Below, piece by piece: positions 36,082 to 44,474 of a DNA stretch of 64,000 nt. Each line of letters opens with the position of its first letter. Position 1 is the first letter of the stretch. This DNA comes from SHZL01 sp963784425 (GTDB lineage: Bacteria > Pseudomonadota > Gammaproteobacteria > Xanthomonadales > SZUA-36). Under the pieces are notes generated by a model. That model was not told the origin of the DNA. It made no database searches and worked only from the letters and a program-made list of their open reading frames with translations. A program made the position numbers and the translations under genes. The DNA lies in NCBI GenBank assembly GCA_963784425.1, contig CAWARM010000012.1:300304-364303 (forward strand), given 5' to 3'.

Positions 36082-37011
36082 ATGGCACGAAAGGTCATCA
36101 TCACCTGTGCGGTAACCGGTTCCATCCACACGCCAACCATGAGCCCCTATTTGCCGGTCACGCCGGCAGAGATCGCGGAGGCTTCCATTGCGGCAGCCAA
36201 AGCCGGTGCCGCCATCATTCATTTGCATGCACGCCACCCGCAAACCGGCCAGCCCAGTGCCGATCCGGATCATTTCATGCAATTCCTGCCACGCATCAAG
36301 GCGGAATGCGATGCTGTCGTCAATATCTCAACCGGTGGCAGTTCGCTGATGTCTCTGGATGAACGTCTGGCGCCGGCGCGGCTGGCGCGACCGGAAATGT
36401 GCTCATTGAACATGGGCACCATGAACTTTGGCATTTTTCCCTTGCAGGAACGTTACAGCGAGTGGCAACACGCGTGGGAGCCCAGGCTACTGGATGCGAC
36501 CCGCCGGGTGCCGTTCAAGAATTCCTTTGAAGACATCGAGATGATTCTCGATGACCTCGGCACGGACAAGGGCGCCCGCTTTGAATTTGAGTGTTATGAC
36601 CTGGGCCAGATCGAAACGCTGGCGTATTACTTGCGCAAAGGCCTGGTAAAACCGCCGCTCTATGTGCAATTTGTGATGGGGGTGTTGGGTGGGGTGGGCA
36701 CCTCCCCCGAAAATCTCGCGGCCATGAAAGCCTGTGCCGACCGCTTGCTCGGCGATCAGTACGAGTTCTCGGTGCTGGCAGCGGGTGCCCTGCAGATGCG
36801 ACTCGCGACCATGGGCGCGGTGCTCGGCGGGAACGTGCGCGTGGGGCTGGAAGACAGCCTGACCATCGCTCCGCGGGAGTTGGCGCGCAGCAATGCCGAG
36901 CAGGTGAGCAAAATTCGCCTTATCCTGGAGACACTCAACTTTGAGATCGCCACGGCCGACGAGGCGCGCGCACGATTGCAGACCAAGGGTAAAGCGCAGC
37001 AGAATTTTTAG
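36082..37011 (+). CDS. Beta-keto acid cleavage enzyme (BKACE, DUF849)
   Basis: 309 residues. Zinc-dependent TIM-barrel enzymes of this family condense a beta-keto acid with acetyl-CoA and split it to a CoA ester and acetoacetate (Kce of lysine fermentation is the type case). The zinc motif IIHLHARHPQTGQP and the second metal/ligand region VNISTGG are present, with MCSLNMGTMNF and GGNVRVGLEDSL characteristic of the family. Substrate not determined. Likely regulated by the divergent AraC protein (inference). Confidence 0.9.
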   Translation: MARKVIITCAVTGSIHTPTMSPYLPVTPAEIAEASIAAAKAGAAIIHLHARHPQTGQPSADPDHFMQFLPRIKAECDAVVNISTGGSSLMSLDERLAPARLARPEMCSLNMGTMNFGIFPLQERYSEWQHAWEPRLLDATRRVPFKNSFEDIEMILDDLGTDKGARFEFECYDLGQIETLAYYLRKGLVKPPLYVQFVMGVLGGVGTSPENLAAMKACADRLLGDQYEFSVLAAGALQMRLATMGAVLGGNVRVGLEDSLTIAPRELARSNAEQVSKIRLILETLNFEIATADEARARLQTKGKAQQNF

Positions 37012-37027
37012 ACCACTGAGGTGCCCT

Positions 37028-37333
37028 ATGACGACCAAGTTTAAATTTCTGGATCCGATTCACCCGGGCGAAATCCTTCTTGAAGATTTCATGAAGCCGA
37101 TGGGCGTCAGTATTAACTACCTGGCCCGCGAGATTGTCGTCCCGCCAGGGCGCATCAGCGCCATTGTGAATGGCAAGCGCGCCATCACTGCCGATACCGC
37201 ACTGCGACTGGGAAAGTATTTCGGCGTTTCTCCGCAGACCTGGATGGGACTACAGTCAGAGTACGACTTGCGTATCGCGCAGCGCGCCATCGGTGCTGAA
37301 GTTGAACGGCGCGTTCAAAGGCACGCTGCGTAA
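37028..37333 (+). CDS. higA: HigA-type antitoxin / XRE regulator, no toxin partner beside it
   Basis: About 101 residues from ATG 37028. The start IHPGEILLEDFMKPMGVSINYLA and helix-turn-helix PGRISAIVNGKRAITADTALRLGKYFG are typical of HigA (VapI-like) antitoxins. HigB toxins normally sit directly upstream, but here the upstream gene is the DUF849 enzyme and no RelE-like frame is seen, so this looks like an orphan antitoxin or plain regulator. The gap to the DUF849 stop is only 16 bases. Confidence 0.85.
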   Translation: MTTKFKFLDPIHPGEILLEDFMKPMGVSINYLAREIVVPPGRISAIVNGKRAITADTALRLGKYFGVSPQTWMGLQSEYDLRIAQRAIGAEVERRVQRHAA

Positions 37334-37350
37334 AGGGCCATTCAAACAAA

Positions 37351-37384
37351 AACGGGAACCCGGCGATTGTGCCAGGTTCCCGTT
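37351..37384. terminator. Bidirectional terminator between higA and tRNA-Asn
   Basis: A 10-bp perfect stem AACGGGAACC/GGTTCCCGTT extended by GGC/GCC after one mismatch. On the reverse strand it is followed by TTTTTGTTTG, 15 bases after the tRNA-Asn 3' end; on the plus strand by a weaker T-rich run. Confidence 0.85.
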
Positions 37385-37398
37385 CCTGTTTGCTTATT

Positions 37399-37475
37399 TG
37401 GCTCCCCGGGTCGGATTCGAACCAACGACCTAGTGATTAACAGTCACCCGCTCTAACCGGCTGAGCTACCGGGGA
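37399..37475 (-). tRNA. tRNA-Asn (GTT)
   Basis: The reverse strand gives a 77-base cloverleaf ending in CCA. The acceptor arms TCCCCGG/CCGGGGA pair fully, the D arm is GCTCAGCCGGTTAGAGC, anticodon loop CTGTTAA with anticodon GTT, and the T loop TTCGAAT. Confidence 0.97.
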
Positions 37476-37494
37476 ATAGATCTTGAGGCGCGGT

Positions 37495-37523
37495 ATTTTG
37501 GGTGCTTTGGGTGGGTGAGTCAA
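37495..37523 (-). promoter_or_regulatory. Sigma-70 promoter of tRNA-Asn
   Basis: On the reverse strand TTGACT (37518-37523) and CAAAAT (37495-37500) are spaced by 17 bases, about 20 bases before the tRNA 5' end. Confidence 0.6.
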
Positions 37524-37553
37524 GGACGGTATGCACATCCATGTTGAGGGGTG

Positions 37554-38120
37554 TCAGCCATCTGTTGGCGGGCAGTTGCTGGCGCTGATTTCCGGCGCAT
37601 CTTCGCGCCGGATGCGGCCGGTGTTGGAGATGACCAGCTTGCGCGCACTGGCCGGGCCGCGCGCGTCACAAAAAGTGATGCTGCTGTTGCTGCCGGGTGC
37701 GCTGCCATTCGGGTAAAATCGCAGGTTGGTGCGGCCCGAACTGCTGCGAATGACGATTTGTTCCAGGCCGGGTTCCACCCGCAGCACGTTTTCCGTTGCC
37801 TGGTACTGGCGATCGCCATTGAGATCGCCAAATAAGATCCAGCCATCGCTCCAGTCGGCCGCTTCCGTGCAGCCGCTTTCGACGGTGCCAGGGCAGGCCA
37901 CTACCTGCGTATTGAAGCGTATCGCTTCGTTGCGCGCGAGCGCCAGTTGAGTATGCAGCAGGCTGATGGCAGCGCTCATGCGCTGGCGCATTTCATAGGA
38001 TTGCAGGGCCGGGATGCCGAGGATAAGCAGGATGGCCGTGATGGCCAGTACCAGCAACATTTCTACAACCGTAAATCCGGTTCCGCCTCTTCTGATGAAT
38101 AAGATTTCGCGAGTGTCCAC
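37554..38120 (-). CDS. GspH/FimT-type pseudopilin
   Basis: About 188 residues. A prepilin signal GGTGFTVVEMLLVLAITAILL is cleaved after glycine before the phenylalanine, with glutamate at mature position 5. The C-terminal GspH domain has the typical SDGWILFGDLNGD and FYPNGSAPGSNSSITFCDARG, and ends with a cysteine (ASNCPP) able to pair with an earlier one. Minor pilin of a type IV pilus or type II secretion pseudopilus; no other pilus genes are nearby, as is common for fimT. Confidence 0.9.
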   Translation of the reverse strand: MDTREILFIRRGGTGFTVVEMLLVLAITAILLILGIPALQSYEMRQRMSAAISLLHTQLALARNEAIRFNTQVVACPGTVESGCTEAADWSDGWILFGDLNGDRQYQATENVLRVEPGLEQIVIRSSSGRTNLRFYPNGSAPGSNSSITFCDARGPASARKLVISNTGRIRREDAPEISASNCPPTDG

Positions 38121-38190
38121 ACCACGACACTAAACAGGGCAGGGGGCTGGGAGTAGAGGAAAAACCCGCTCACCTCTGTCGGAAATTATC

Positions 38191-38749
38191 TCAGGTCGCG
38201 TCGTAGTAATCGAAGATCAGGTGGATACGGTCGATGGCCGACTTATTGCAGCCACCATGCATCACCTTGTTATTGACCTCAAAAGCAGCGCCACGGGCGA
38301 GGTGAATCGCTTCGTCTTCCGCCCAGAAAAACACCTCCGGGTCGGTTACCAGCGGCACATGGATTTTGTGTGGCACATCGGCCGAGCGCATGCCGTCAAC
38401 GTGTTTGCGGATTTCTCCACCCGCCCTGAGCTTGGCCAGCATGATGCGGCAGGTTTGGCCATTGGCATAGCCATAAAATGGCGTAACGGCTGCGATGATG
38501 GGCTCCACCGCGGCACGGTATTTCTCCCAGACCGGTCTGATATTTCGAGCGGGTGTGGTCTTCCAGTTCCAGCGGAAACTTGAAAACGATGTGTTGCGTG
38601 GATTTTTCGAAGTCGCCAAATTTGTTGGGCTTGTGCGCGTTCTCCACCAGGAAGGTATCCCGGGAGTTCTCCAGCAGAAGGTCCAGTGGTGCAAGCAGTT
38701 CTGCAGGTACTGGACCCAGCTCGCGGACATGCCCGTCGAAGTAGCTCAT
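38191..38749 (-). pseudogene. Aspartyl/asparaginyl beta-hydroxylase-like protein, one frameshift
   Basis: The N-terminal part (MSYFDGHVRELGPVPAELLA, then DFEKSTQHIVFKFPLELEDH) is in one frame and the rest (PVWEKYRAAVEPIIAAVTPFYG) in another; they join near 38540. Together they give a full-length 2-oxoglutarate/iron dioxygenase domain with the HxD motif KHVDG, HVPLVTDPEVFFW and MHGG, and a C-terminal RIHLIFDYYD. A single-base indel, probably in the sequence rather than the genome. The start at 38749 lies one base from the aminotransferase stop, so the two form an operon. Confidence 0.8.
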
Positions 38750-38750
38750 T

Positions 38751-39945
38751 TCAGGACCAGGCCTTTTCGATTGCCGCCTTGATGCGCTGCACGGCATTTT
38801 CCAGGTATTCCAGGCTGGCGGCGTAGGACAGGCGCAAATGTCCCGGAGCTCCGAAAGCCGAGCCCGGAACGGTGGAAACGCCGGCTGAGTCGAGCAACCA
38901 CTCTGCCAGCTCCACGTCATCCCGCAGGTGATCTATGCGGTCGATTACTCCCTGGAATGAAGGGAAAGCATAAAAAGCGCCCTCGCAGGACGGGCATTCA
39001 ACACCGGGTATGGAATTCAATGCAGCCCTGAAGTATTCGTAGCGGCTGCGGAATGCCTGGCGCATCTGCTCCACGCAGTCCTGTGGCCCGTTCAAAGCGG
39101 CAACGGCGGCAGCCTGTGAAATTGAACCGGGGCAGGAAGTGCTTTGGCCCTGCACCTTGCGCATGGCGCGGATCAGGTCTTCCGGCCCGGCCGCGTAACC
39201 AATGCGCCAGCCAGTCATGGCATACGCTTTGGAAACCCCGTTGATCACGACCGTGCGTTCGGCGAGGCCAGGGCAGGCATTCAACAGGGTGCGGTAGGGA
39301 CCTTTGCCCCAGTAAATGTGTTCATAAATATCGTCACAGGCAATGAACACCTTGGGGTGCTCCAGCAAAACGTCGCCCAGGGCCCGGTATTCCTTTTCTG
39401 AATACACTTTGCCTGTGGGGTTGGAAGGTGAATTCAGAATCAACAGGCGCGTATTGTCGTTGATGCTGTTTTGCAGCTCCCGCGCCGTAATCTTGAAATC
39501 GTGCTCCGGCATGCCGTTGAGGATGGCCGGCTCGCCATCGGCCAGCTTGACCATGTCGGGATAGGACACCCAGTAGGGTGCAGGGACAATTACCTCATCG
39601 TCGGGGTTGAGCAGTGCGATCAGCAGGTTGTACAGGCTTTGCTTCGCGCCGTTGGATACCAGGATCTGCGCCGGGCGTGTAGTTCAGCTGGTTATCGCGC
39701 CTGAATTTTTCGCAGATGGCAAGTTTCAGCTCCGGCGTGCCATCGACCGCGGTGTAGTGGGTCTGGCCGGACCGTATGGCCTCTATGGCCGCATCGCGGA
39801 TGTGCTGCGGCGTGTCAAAATCAGGTTCGCCAAAGCCCAGCGAGACTATGTCTTTACCCTGCGCCTTCAGCTCCATCGCCCGCCCGCTGACCACGATGGT
39901 CGCGGACGGTTTGATCAGGTCTACCCTGGTGGAAATTCTCGACAT
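38751..39945 (-). pseudogene. Class I aminotransferase (aspartate aminotransferase type), one frameshift
   Basis: A PLP-dependent aminotransferase of about 398 residues when both frames are joined. The first frame (from 39945) begins MSRISTRVDLIKPSATIVVSGRA and has GFGEPDFDTP. It shifts near 39675 into AQILVSNGAKQSLYNLL and the rest, with LNSPSNPTGKVY and the PLP lysine in GVSKAYAMTGWRIGYA. The pattern is that of the thermophile-type (Ib) aspartate/prephenate aminotransferases. One extra base in CGCCCGGCG restores the frame if removed, so a sequence error is likely. Confidence 0.88.
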
Positions 39946-40157
39946 TACCTTCTGTATCCCGATCTATCCATAACTGGCCTGGCTGGCCTGCATCTTTGGA
40001 CTGCCCCGCCGATAGTGCCATGATGCAGCTATTCCTGTCGACCTGCCAGCGCGTGAACTCCTGACCCCGGTCTGCCTGGGTCCTTGCGGTATACTGCCGG
40101 GTTCGCAGTGTCGCACTTGAGCGGGCATTGCGGACATCTGCAGACCACGGATCAACC

Positions 40158-42185
40158 ATGCCCGAGAAAAGCGCCAGGCCCTTTGTATTGCACAGCCCGT
40201 TCAAGCCTGCCGGCGATCAGCCGGAAGCCATCCAGGGCTTGATTGAGGGCATTGAGAATGGACTCGCGCACCAGACCCTTCTGGGAGTGACCGGCTCAGG
40301 CAAAACCTTCACCATTGCCAACGTGATCCAGCACGTGCAGCGAACCACGCTCGTGCTGGCGCCGAACAAGACCCTCGCAGCCCAGTTGTATGGCGAGTTC
40401 AAGGAATTTTTCCCGGAAAATGCGGTGGAGTATTTCGTTTCCTATTACGACTACTACCAGCCCGAAGCCTATGTGCCCTCGTCCGATACTTACATTGAAA
40501 AAGACGCTTCCATCAACGAACACATCGAGCAGATGCGCCTGTCGGCAACCAAGGCCTTGCTGGAGCGCAGCGATACCATCATCGTGGCCACTGTTTCCGC
40601 CATTTATGGCCTGGGTGACCCGACCCAGTACCTGAGCATGGTGCTGCACCTTTCTGTCGGCGAAACCATCAACCAGCGTTCCATCCTGCGCCGCCTCGCC
40701 GAGATGCAGTACAGCCGCAATGATGTCGAACTGAGGCGCGGCACCTACCGGGTACGCGGCGACATCATTGATATTTTTCCGGGTGATGAAGAAAGCCGGG
40801 CCATACGGGTTGAGCTGTTTGACCAGGAAATCGAATCCCTGTGCATGCTGGACCCGCTCACCGGCGAGATGCTGCGCAAGCTGGAGCGGTTTACGATTTT
40901 CCCCAAGTCACATTACGTCACGCCGCGGCAGGTGGTGCTGGATGCCGTGGATGCGATTGCGCTGGAGCTCAAGGACCGGCTGGAAGTCTTGCGCGACCTG
41001 AACAAGCTGGTTGAAGTGCAGCGCCTGGAACAACGCACACGCTATGACCTGGAAATGATGCTGGAGCTGGGCTACTGCAATGGCATCGAAAATTATTCCC
41101 GGCATTTGACCGGACGAGGACCTGGTGAGGCGCCGCCCACGCTGTTTGATTACCTGCCCAATGATGCATTGCTGGTGCTGGACGAAAGCCACGTGTTGAT
41201 TCCGCAGCTGGGCGCCATGTTTAAAGGGGATCGTTCGCGCAAGGAAAACCTGGTCGAATACGGATTCCGCCTGCCGTCGGCACTGGACAACCGCCCGCTG
41301 AAGTTCGAGGAATGGGAGGCGCGCGCACCGCAGAGCATTTTTCTTTCAGCTACCCCGCGAAGCTATGAGTTGGAGCGATCGGGCTGCGTGGTCGAACAGC
41401 TGGTGCGGCCGACTGGCCTGGTCGACCCCGAGGTCGAAATCCGCCCGGTTACCAACCAGGTGGATGACCTGCTGTCAGAAATCAACCGGCGCGCCGCTGC
41501 CGGTGAACGCGTCTTGGTCACCGTGCTGACCAAGCGCATGGCCGAAAACCTGACGGAGTATCTCGCTGACCACGGTGTGCGTGTGCGTTACCTGCATTCT
41601 GACGTGGAAACCGTGGAGCGGGTCGAAATCATTCGCGACCTGCGCCTGGGCGTATTCGACGTGCTGATTGGCATCAATTTATTGCGAGAAGGTCTTGATA
41701 TGCCTGAAGTTTCACTGGTGGCCATATTGGATGCGGACCGGGAGGGATTCCTGCGTTCGGATTCTTCCCTGGTGCAGACCATGGGCCGGGCAGCGCGGAA
41801 TCTGAACGGCAAGGCCATCCTCTATGCGGATCGCATGACCGGCTCCATGCAGAGGGCCATCGCGGAAACCGACCGTCGTCGCGCCAAGCAGGTTGCCTTC
41901 AACCTGCAGCATGGCATTGAGCCACGTTCCATACAGAAGGGCGTTTCTGACATCATGCAGAGTGCCCACGACGAGGAACCGCTTAAGGGCAGTGGTTTGC
42001 GCCGGGTGGCTGAAGGTGCCGGCCAATACGAGTACCTCGGACCAGCACAACTGGCCAAAGCCGTGCGCGAACTGGAACAGAAAATGTTCCGCCATGCTGA
42101 GTTGCTGGAGTTCGAAGAAGCCGCCCGCGTGCGCGACGAGATCTCACAGCTTAAGGAACGGGTGCTAAAGAGCCCTGAATTTTAG
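40158..42185 (+). CDS. uvrB: UvrABC excinuclease subunit B
   Basis: Damage-verifying helicase-like subunit of nucleotide excision repair. About 675 residues. Walker A GVTGSGKTFTIA, the beta-hairpin region YYDYYQPEAYVP, DESHV box, helicase motif VI QTMGRAARN, and a C-terminal UVR domain (LLEFEEAARVRDEI) for UvrC contact. ATG 40158 gives the usual MPEKSARPF start. TATACT at 40088-40093 is a candidate -10 element; no LexA box of the CTGT-N8-ACAG form was found. Its TAG lies inside the left arm of an inverted-repeat element. Confidence 0.97.
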   Translation: MPEKSARPFVLHSPFKPAGDQPEAIQGLIEGIENGLAHQTLLGVTGSGKTFTIANVIQHVQRTTLVLAPNKTLAAQLYGEFKEFFPENAVEYFVSYYDYYQPEAYVPSSDTYIEKDASINEHIEQMRLSATKALLERSDTIIVATVSAIYGLGDPTQYLSMVLHLSVGETINQRSILRRLAEMQYSRNDVELRRGTYRVRGDIIDIFPGDEESRAIRVELFDQEIESLCMLDPLTGEMLRKLERFTIFPKSHYVTPRQVVLDAVDAIALELKDRLEVLRDLNKLVEVQRLEQRTRYDLEMMLELGYCNGIENYSRHLTGRGPGEAPPTLFDYLPNDALLVLDESHVLIPQLGAMFKGDRSRKENLVEYGFRLPSALDNRPLKFEEWEARAPQSIFLSATPRSYELERSGCVVEQLVRPTGLVDPEVEIRPVTNQVDDLLSEINRRAAAGERVLVTVLTKRMAENLTEYLADHGVRVRYLHSDVETVERVEIIRDLRLGVFDVLIGINLLREGLDMPEVSLVAILDADREGFLRSDSSLVQTMGRAARNLNGKAILYADRMTGSMQRAIAETDRRRAKQVAFNLQHGIEPRSIQKGVSDIMQSAHDEEPLKGSGLRRVAEGAGQYEYLGPAQLAKAVRELEQKMFRHAELLEFEEAARVRDEISQLKERVLKSPEF

Positions 42186-42361
42186 TGGCCTGTAACAGCC
42201 CAATCAATACTGACTGGGCAATAGCGCCTGGGCGCGCCTCGCACTCCGATGCGGCGTTGCTCGTCGTCGCCATAGAGCCCGCTATGTCTCCTTCTCGCGC
42301 CTTGCCTCGGAGTGCGGTGCATCACCCAGATCACTACTGCTTTGACTGTTACAGGCCACTA
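42183..42361. mobile_element. 179-bp long inverted-repeat element containing both flanking stop codons
   Basis: The ends TAGTGGCCTGTAACAG (42183-42198) and its exact reverse complement (42346-42361) are 16-bp perfect inverted repeats. Inner matches (GCACTCCGA 42240-42248 with TCGGAGTGC 42307-42315, and CATAG/CTATG at the centre) show it folds as one long imperfect hairpin. No coding capacity. The uvrB TAG is the first triplet of the left arm and the MATE gene TAA lies in the right arm, so both proteins now end in element sequence. Looks like a MITE or large REP-type repeat. Confidence 0.8.
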
Positions 42362-43684
42362 GCGAGTCGTTTTTCCAGGAAGGGGTACCACGCAGCCTGG
42401 GCAAGCCCCCTGGTGGCCATGAACACCAGCACTGCTCCCCACAGCCCGGTAATGCCCCAGGCCGCGATCATGGGATTGAGTACCAGCAGATAGACTGCGA
42501 AGGCGATGGCCATGGTGCCCATCATCGCGCCACCGGCAGTAGCGCCAATGAACACCCCGTCGAACTGAAAACACCACACCGATACCAGGGGCAGCGCCAC
42601 TATTAATGGCATGAGGGAAGCAACAACTGACCGCACAGCGGGAAGGTCGGTCAGCAGGGCGGTCAAGGCATTGCCGCCCAGCCAAAATAGCGCTGCATAT
42701 ACCAGACTGGCCACCACGGCCCACAGGCCGGTGAGGAAAACCCAGCGCCGGAATGCCATCCTTTGTGCCTGCCCCCAGGCGGCCCCGGCCAGTGCTTCGG
42801 CGGCATGGGCAAAACCGTCCAATCCCAGCGACATTAGCAACAGGAATTGCATGGTCACGTGGCTGGCCGCCATGGCCACATCGCCCATACCCCCGGCATG
42901 GCGCATGATCAATGCCAGTGCGGTCATGAGCAGGATGGTGCGAAGAAAGATGAACCCGTTCACAGAGATAAGTTGGCCAAACTGCGCAATGCGCCAGGTA
43001 GCTGCGTCACGAATGCTGTGCACCAGCAGTTTGCGATCAAGCAAGCCCAGCAGGATCCAGACGCTGGCAATAGCGGTCGCGCATTGGGCGATCAGCGTGC
43101 CCCACGCCACCCCGGGAACACCCATGTGCAGCCCGATGACGAAGAAGACATTAAGCAGGCCATTGCTGATGTTCAGCAGCAGTTGCAGCCACAGTATGGA
43201 TTTAACCCGGGCCAGGCCAAACAGCACGCCGGTAATGGCGTAGTTCAGCAAAGTCGCGGGCGCCGCCCAGATGCGGATGTGAAAATAGTCCGCGGTAACC
43301 TGTGCTACGTCCTGCGGTGGCGCCATCACGCGCAGGGACAACACCAGCAACCACTCCTGCATAAGCAACAGAACCAGGGCGAATGACCAGCGCGAGTCCA
43401 CAGGACCGCAGCGCCGTGGCAACCAGGTCAGCCTGGTCATTGCGCCCCCGCGCCTGGGCGATCAGGCCGGTGGTTCCCATGCGCAGAAAGCCAAAGGCCC
43501 ACAGCAGGTAGTTAAAGATGACACTGCCCAGCCCAACCGCCGCGAGGTATACCGGGCTGGACAGATGGCCAATGGCCCAGGTATCGACGAGACCCACCAG
43601 GGGCGCAGAGGAATTAGCCAGGATCGCCGGGCCGGCAATGGCCCAGATCTGCCAGTGCGGCCGTGCATCGGATTGGGCATGCAT
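42349..43684 (-). pseudogene. dinF: MATE family efflux transporter (DinF type), one frameshift
   Basis: About 445 residues when two frames are joined. The first part from ATG 43684 (MHAQSDARPHWQIWAIAGPAI) covers the first membrane helices (PLVGLVDTWAIGHLSSPVYLAAVGLGS) and shifts near 43385 (one extra C) into ALVLLLMQEWLLVL and the rest, with about ten further hydrophobic helices and DinF-like features (VPGVAWGT, SLGLDGFAHAAEALAG). A Na+- or H+-driven drug exporter of the inner membrane. The C-terminal five residues come from the inverted-repeat element. Confidence 0.85.
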
Positions 43685-43768
43685 GTTGAACACTGTGCCA
43701 GCCAATGTTTGCCGGCGCAACGAGGCAAGCGGGCCCGGCCTGGTAAAAGGCGCATGGACCCAATGTGG

Positions 43769-43797
43769 TTGCTCAGTTCGTTGCCATACCCTAGAAT
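43769..43797 (+). promoter_or_regulatory. Sigma-70 promoter of the tRNA-Ser array
   Basis: TTGCTC (43769-43774) and TAGAAT (43792-43797) are spaced by 17 bases and lie 27 bases before the first tRNA-Ser copy. No comparable promoter is seen before copies 2 or 3, so all three are probably on one transcript. Confidence 0.6.
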
Positions 43798-43824
43798 TGC
43801 CGCCCTTCCGCAATTCGAGTTTAT

Positions 43825-43976
43825 GGAGAGGTGCCAGAGTGGTTGAATGGGCTCGCCTGGAAAGCGGGTTTAGGGTAATACCCTAACGCGGGTTCGAAAA
43901 ATTCGCCGGGAGCGAATTTTCGTGAGCGTAGCGAACCCGAAGGGCGAGGGCAGGATGCCCGGGAGCAATCCCGCCC
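43825..43976 (+). pseudogene. tRNA-Ser(GGA) copy 1, interrupted in the T arm
   Basis: Identical to the intact copy from the 5' end through the T loop (43825-43898). Then about 68 bases of hairpin-forming insert break the T arm. AATCCCGCCC (43967-43976) resumes the T stem, but the acceptor CTCTCC is missing (GTCGCG instead). It cannot form a normal tRNA. Confidence 0.85.
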
Positions 43977-44026
43977 GTCGCGATGCCCAAAGTAATGTGA
44001 CCAGAAGATTGGAATTTAGGGTTTAT

Positions 44027-44177
44027 GGAGAGGTGCCAGAGTGGTTGAATGGGCTCGCCTGGAAAGCGGGTTTAGGGTAATACCCTAACGCGGGTTCGAA
44101 AAATTCGCCGGGAGCGAATTTTCGTGAGCGTAGCGAACCCGAAGGGCGAGGGCAGGATGCCCGGAGCAATCCCGCCC
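44027..44177 (+). pseudogene. tRNA-Ser(GGA) copy 2, interrupted in the T arm
   Basis: Same structure as copy 1, with one G fewer in the insert (GCCCGGAGC rather than GCCCGGGAGC). The near identity shows a recent duplication of the already interrupted unit. Confidence 0.85.
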
Positions 44178-44227
44178 GTCGCGATGCCCAAAGTAATGTG
44201 ACCAGAAGATTGGAATTTAGGGTTTAT

Positions 44228-44318
44228 GGAGAGGTGCCAGAGTGGTTGAATGGGCTCGCCTGGAAAGCGGGTTTAGGGTAATACCCTAACGCGGGTTCGA
44301 ATCCCGCCCTCTCCGCCA
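44228..44318 (+). tRNA. tRNA-Ser (GGA), intact copy
   Basis: 91-base class II tRNA ending in CCA. Acceptor GGAGAGG pairs with CCTCTCC. The anticodon stem CTCGC/GCGGG (one G-T pair) encloses CTGGAAA with anticodon GGA, the long variable arm is TTTAGGGTAATACCCTAA, and the T arm is GCGGGTTCGAATCCCGC. Confidence 0.97.
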
Positions 44319-44327
44319 AATAAAATA

Positions 44328-44350
44328 CCCCGCTTCCGGCGGGGTTTTTT
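44328..44350 (+). terminator. Rho-independent terminator of the tRNA-Ser array
   Basis: Stem CCCCGC/GCGGGG with loop TTCCG followed by TTTTTT. The flanks AAATAAAA and TTTTATTT extend the pairing back to the tRNA CCA end, so it sits immediately after the tRNA. Confidence 0.9.
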
Positions 44351-44474
44351 ATTTGGCGGGACAATCATGGAATCACGGGGTTCACAGCACGACCAGATTT
44401 CGCTTACTATGGGTGCTGCTCGGATGCTGGCACCACTCGCGGAGCGCTCCACGGGCCCGTAACAAAGAGACCAC

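Larger units (their letters stand above)
43825..44227 (+). repeat. Two tandem ~201-bp units, each a broken tRNA-Ser plus hairpin insert
   Basis: Units 43825-44026 (202 bp) and 44027-44227 (201 bp) are identical except for one G. Each has the first 74 bases of tRNA-Ser(GGA), then an insert with the perfect 9-bp hairpin AAAATTCGC/GCGAATTTT, a CGAACCCG that can pair back to the tRNA's own CGGGTTCG, a GGGCA/TGCCC hairpin, the remnant AATCCCGCCC, and a spacer ending in TTTAT before the next copy. Confidence 0.9.

Noticed and set aside
35642..36088. N-terminal extension of the AraC regulator to 480 residues
   Set aside because: The extra 149 residues have no domain character (Cys- and Arg-rich, low helix), while the family N-terminus begins at 35641.
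39946..40157. LexA (SOS) box before uvrB
   Set aside because: No CTGT-N8-ACAG palindrome was found in the 212-base intergenic region.
43899..43966. Insert in tRNA-Ser read as an intron
   Set aside because: Known bacterial tRNA introns are group I and lie in the anticodon loop. This insert is in the T arm, lacks group I core motifs, and the tRNA 3' end is also missing.
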